Source: Myxococcales bacterium (GTDB taxonomy: Bacteria; Myxococcota_A; Polyangia; Polyangiales; JADJMO01). Taken from it: DNA of 5,894 nt. The stretch covers positions 1 to 5,894 of the forward strand of contig JAJXTK010000420.1 in assembly GCA_021783935.1 (NCBI GenBank). The letters are read 5' to 3'. The position numbers were made by a program, and so were the translations under genes. The notes below the pieces were generated by a model that was not told the DNA's origin, made no database searches, and saw only the letters and a program-made list of their open reading frames with translations. This document shows positions 5,099-5,894 of this stretch, in pieces. The stretch's first letter is position 1. Each line of letters begins with the position of its first letter.

Positions 5099-5894
5099 TC
5101 AGGGCTTGGTCGCCGAGGCGCTCGGCGCGGCGATCGGCCCGACGTTGTGGTAGGGGAGCTTGCCCGTCTCGATGCGCAGCAGCGTGGGCGACACGGCGCG
5201 CACCTGGCCGGCGATCGCCGTGCGCTGCCAAGGGATCGCCGGCGCGCGCAAGAACGGCCAGAGCTCGTAGAGCCCTTCGCGCTCGAAGGTCCCCTGCGGG
5301 CAGATGCTCGCGAGGCGGCGCTCGCCCGACCACGACGCGCCGGGGGCCAGCGAGACCACGAAGTCGACGATCGGCGCCGGGACGAACGACGTTTCGCACT
5401 GCACGCGCTCGCCGCGCGCGCCGCGCACCACGGCGCCGACGAGCTGCGGGCGCGCGTAGAGCGTCTGCGTCTCGCTCGAGTCGTTCGTGATCACGATCGA
5501 GACCTCCGCGTCCTCGCCGCTGAAGAGCGAGCGCGCGGCCCCGCCCGTGGCGACGAGGAGCGGCTTGGGGCGCGGCGCCGTGGAGGCCGAGGCCGACGTG
5601 GAGGCCGAGGCCGACGTGGAGGCCGAGGCCGAGGTGGAGAAAGCGGGCGCGGTGAGGGGAGCCTGCGCCCCCGCGAGCACGATCGCCGGGGCCGCGAGCT
5701 CCTTCACCGACGCGAGGCGCGGCTCCGACGCCGAGCTCGCCGCCGATCCGCTCGCCGAAGCCGAAGGCGACGCGACGGGCACGATGACGAATGGGGGCGC
5801 GAGGGCCCCCTTGCCGGCGGGCCAGCCCAGGCGCGCGGTGACGCGCGCGCCCTCGACGAGCTTCGAGCTCGCGTCCAAGCAGAAGAGCCGAGGA
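5099..5894 (-). CDS. Ser/Ala-rich, probably exported protein of unknown function (partial; 5' end outside window)
   Basis: The reading frame is open to the right edge, so only the C-terminal part is seen. A TTG at 5876-5878 could be a start, but it has no ribosome binding site, and the codons before it (reading P-R-L-F-C) continue the frame without a stop, so I treat the gene as truncated by the window. Numbering from that TTG, residues 1-35 look like the end of a beta-rich domain. Next comes a low-complexity Ser/Ala segment (37-51), then a hydrophobic stretch, then three exact SASAST repeats (83-100). Residues 105-245 form a beta-strand-rich, Ig-like-looking domain with two cysteines (C161, C193) that could form a disulfide. 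Such Ser/Thr/Ala linkers between beta domains are common in secreted or envelope proteins of myxobacteria. I do not recognise the family. The stop lies 73 bp before the MFS start on the same strand. Confidence 0.75.
   Translation of the reverse strand, partial: PRLFCLDASSKLVEGARVTARLGWPAGKGALAPPFVIVPVASPSASASGSAASSASEPRLASVKELAAPAIVLAGAQAPLTAPAFSTSASASTSASASTSASASTAPRPKPLLVATGGAARSLFSGEDAEVSIVITNDSSETQTLYARPQLVGAVVRGARGERVQCETSFVPAPIVDFVVSLAPGASWSGERRLASICPQGTFEREGLYELWPFLRAPAIPWQRTAIAGQVRAVSPTLLRIETGKLPYHNVGPIAAPSASATKP
5580..5639. repeat. 18-bp in-frame tandem repeat (about 3.3 copies)
   Basis: The unit GTGGAGGCCGAGGCCGAC occurs at 5580-5597, 5598-5615 and 5616-5633, the last with a single C-to-G change at its final base, followed by a partial copy GTGGAG (5634-5639). 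On the minus strand it encodes SASAST three times in the Ser/Ala-rich protein. Near identity at the DNA level, including synonymous positions, indicates recent duplication or slippage. As the unit is a multiple of three, copy-number change would lengthen or shorten the linker without a frameshift. Confidence 0.9.

Noticed and set aside
3793..5490. A 565-codon plus-strand open frame opposite the MFS gene
   Set aside because: Repetitive Arg/Glu/Ala composition without a domain; it is opposite an unmistakable MFS transporter and runs into the next gene's antisense.
1..5894. CRISPR arrays, tRNA or rRNA genes, toxin-antitoxin pairs, phage or defence genes
   Set aside because: I found no regularly spaced repeats, no tRNA-like or rRNA sequence, and no protein with a recognisable defence, phage or transposase motif on either strand.

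Overview
The window is very GC-rich throughout, with strong G/C preference at third codon positions. It carries short, mostly tail-to-tail or loosely spaced genes of a regulatory and accessory kind. The mix suggests a myxobacterium-like member of Myxococcota (the old Deltaproteobacteria): a Ser/Thr phosphatase with a zinc-ribbon tail, a Ser/Ala-rich probably exported protein, and a TetR-controlled di-iron enzyme. This placement is inferred from composition and gene style, not from a marker gene.

Layout. 1-381 holds no convincing gene; its left edge has an 8-bp hairpin whose right arm continues into four G-tracts (29-51). 382-1359 (+) is a PP2C-family protein phosphatase with a C-terminal four-cysteine zinc ribbon. 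1360-1932 is a 573-bp gap without a credible gene. It contains a widely spaced perfect 12-bp inverted repeat (1597-1680), two overlapping and mutually exclusive hairpins (1751-1789), a weak terminator-like hairpin with a T5 run (1803-1835), a possible promoter, and an imperfect 26-bp palindrome (1877-1902) just before the next gene. 1933-2592 (+) is a TetR-family repressor. 2605-3765 (+) is a ferritin-like di-iron protein, probably an oxygenase, starting 12 nt after the repressor stop behind a near-perfect Shine-Dalgarno. 3784-5025 (-) is a 12-helix MFS exporter that converges on the di-iron gene with an 18-nt gap. 5099-5894 (-) is the 3' part of a Ser/Ala-rich protein with a C-terminal beta-type domain; it runs off the right edge.

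How they may work together. The clearest functional unit is the TetR/di-iron pair: a ligand-responsive repressor, its likely operator, and one oxidative enzyme in a single transcript. The substrate cannot be read from the sequence. The MFS exporter lies next door on the opposite strand and could handle a related compound, but nothing in the sequence links it to the repressor. The phosphatase and the Ser/Ala-rich protein look functionally separate. The most interesting item is the compact repressor plus unassigned di-iron enzyme module; I see no evidence for a larger undescribed multi-gene system.
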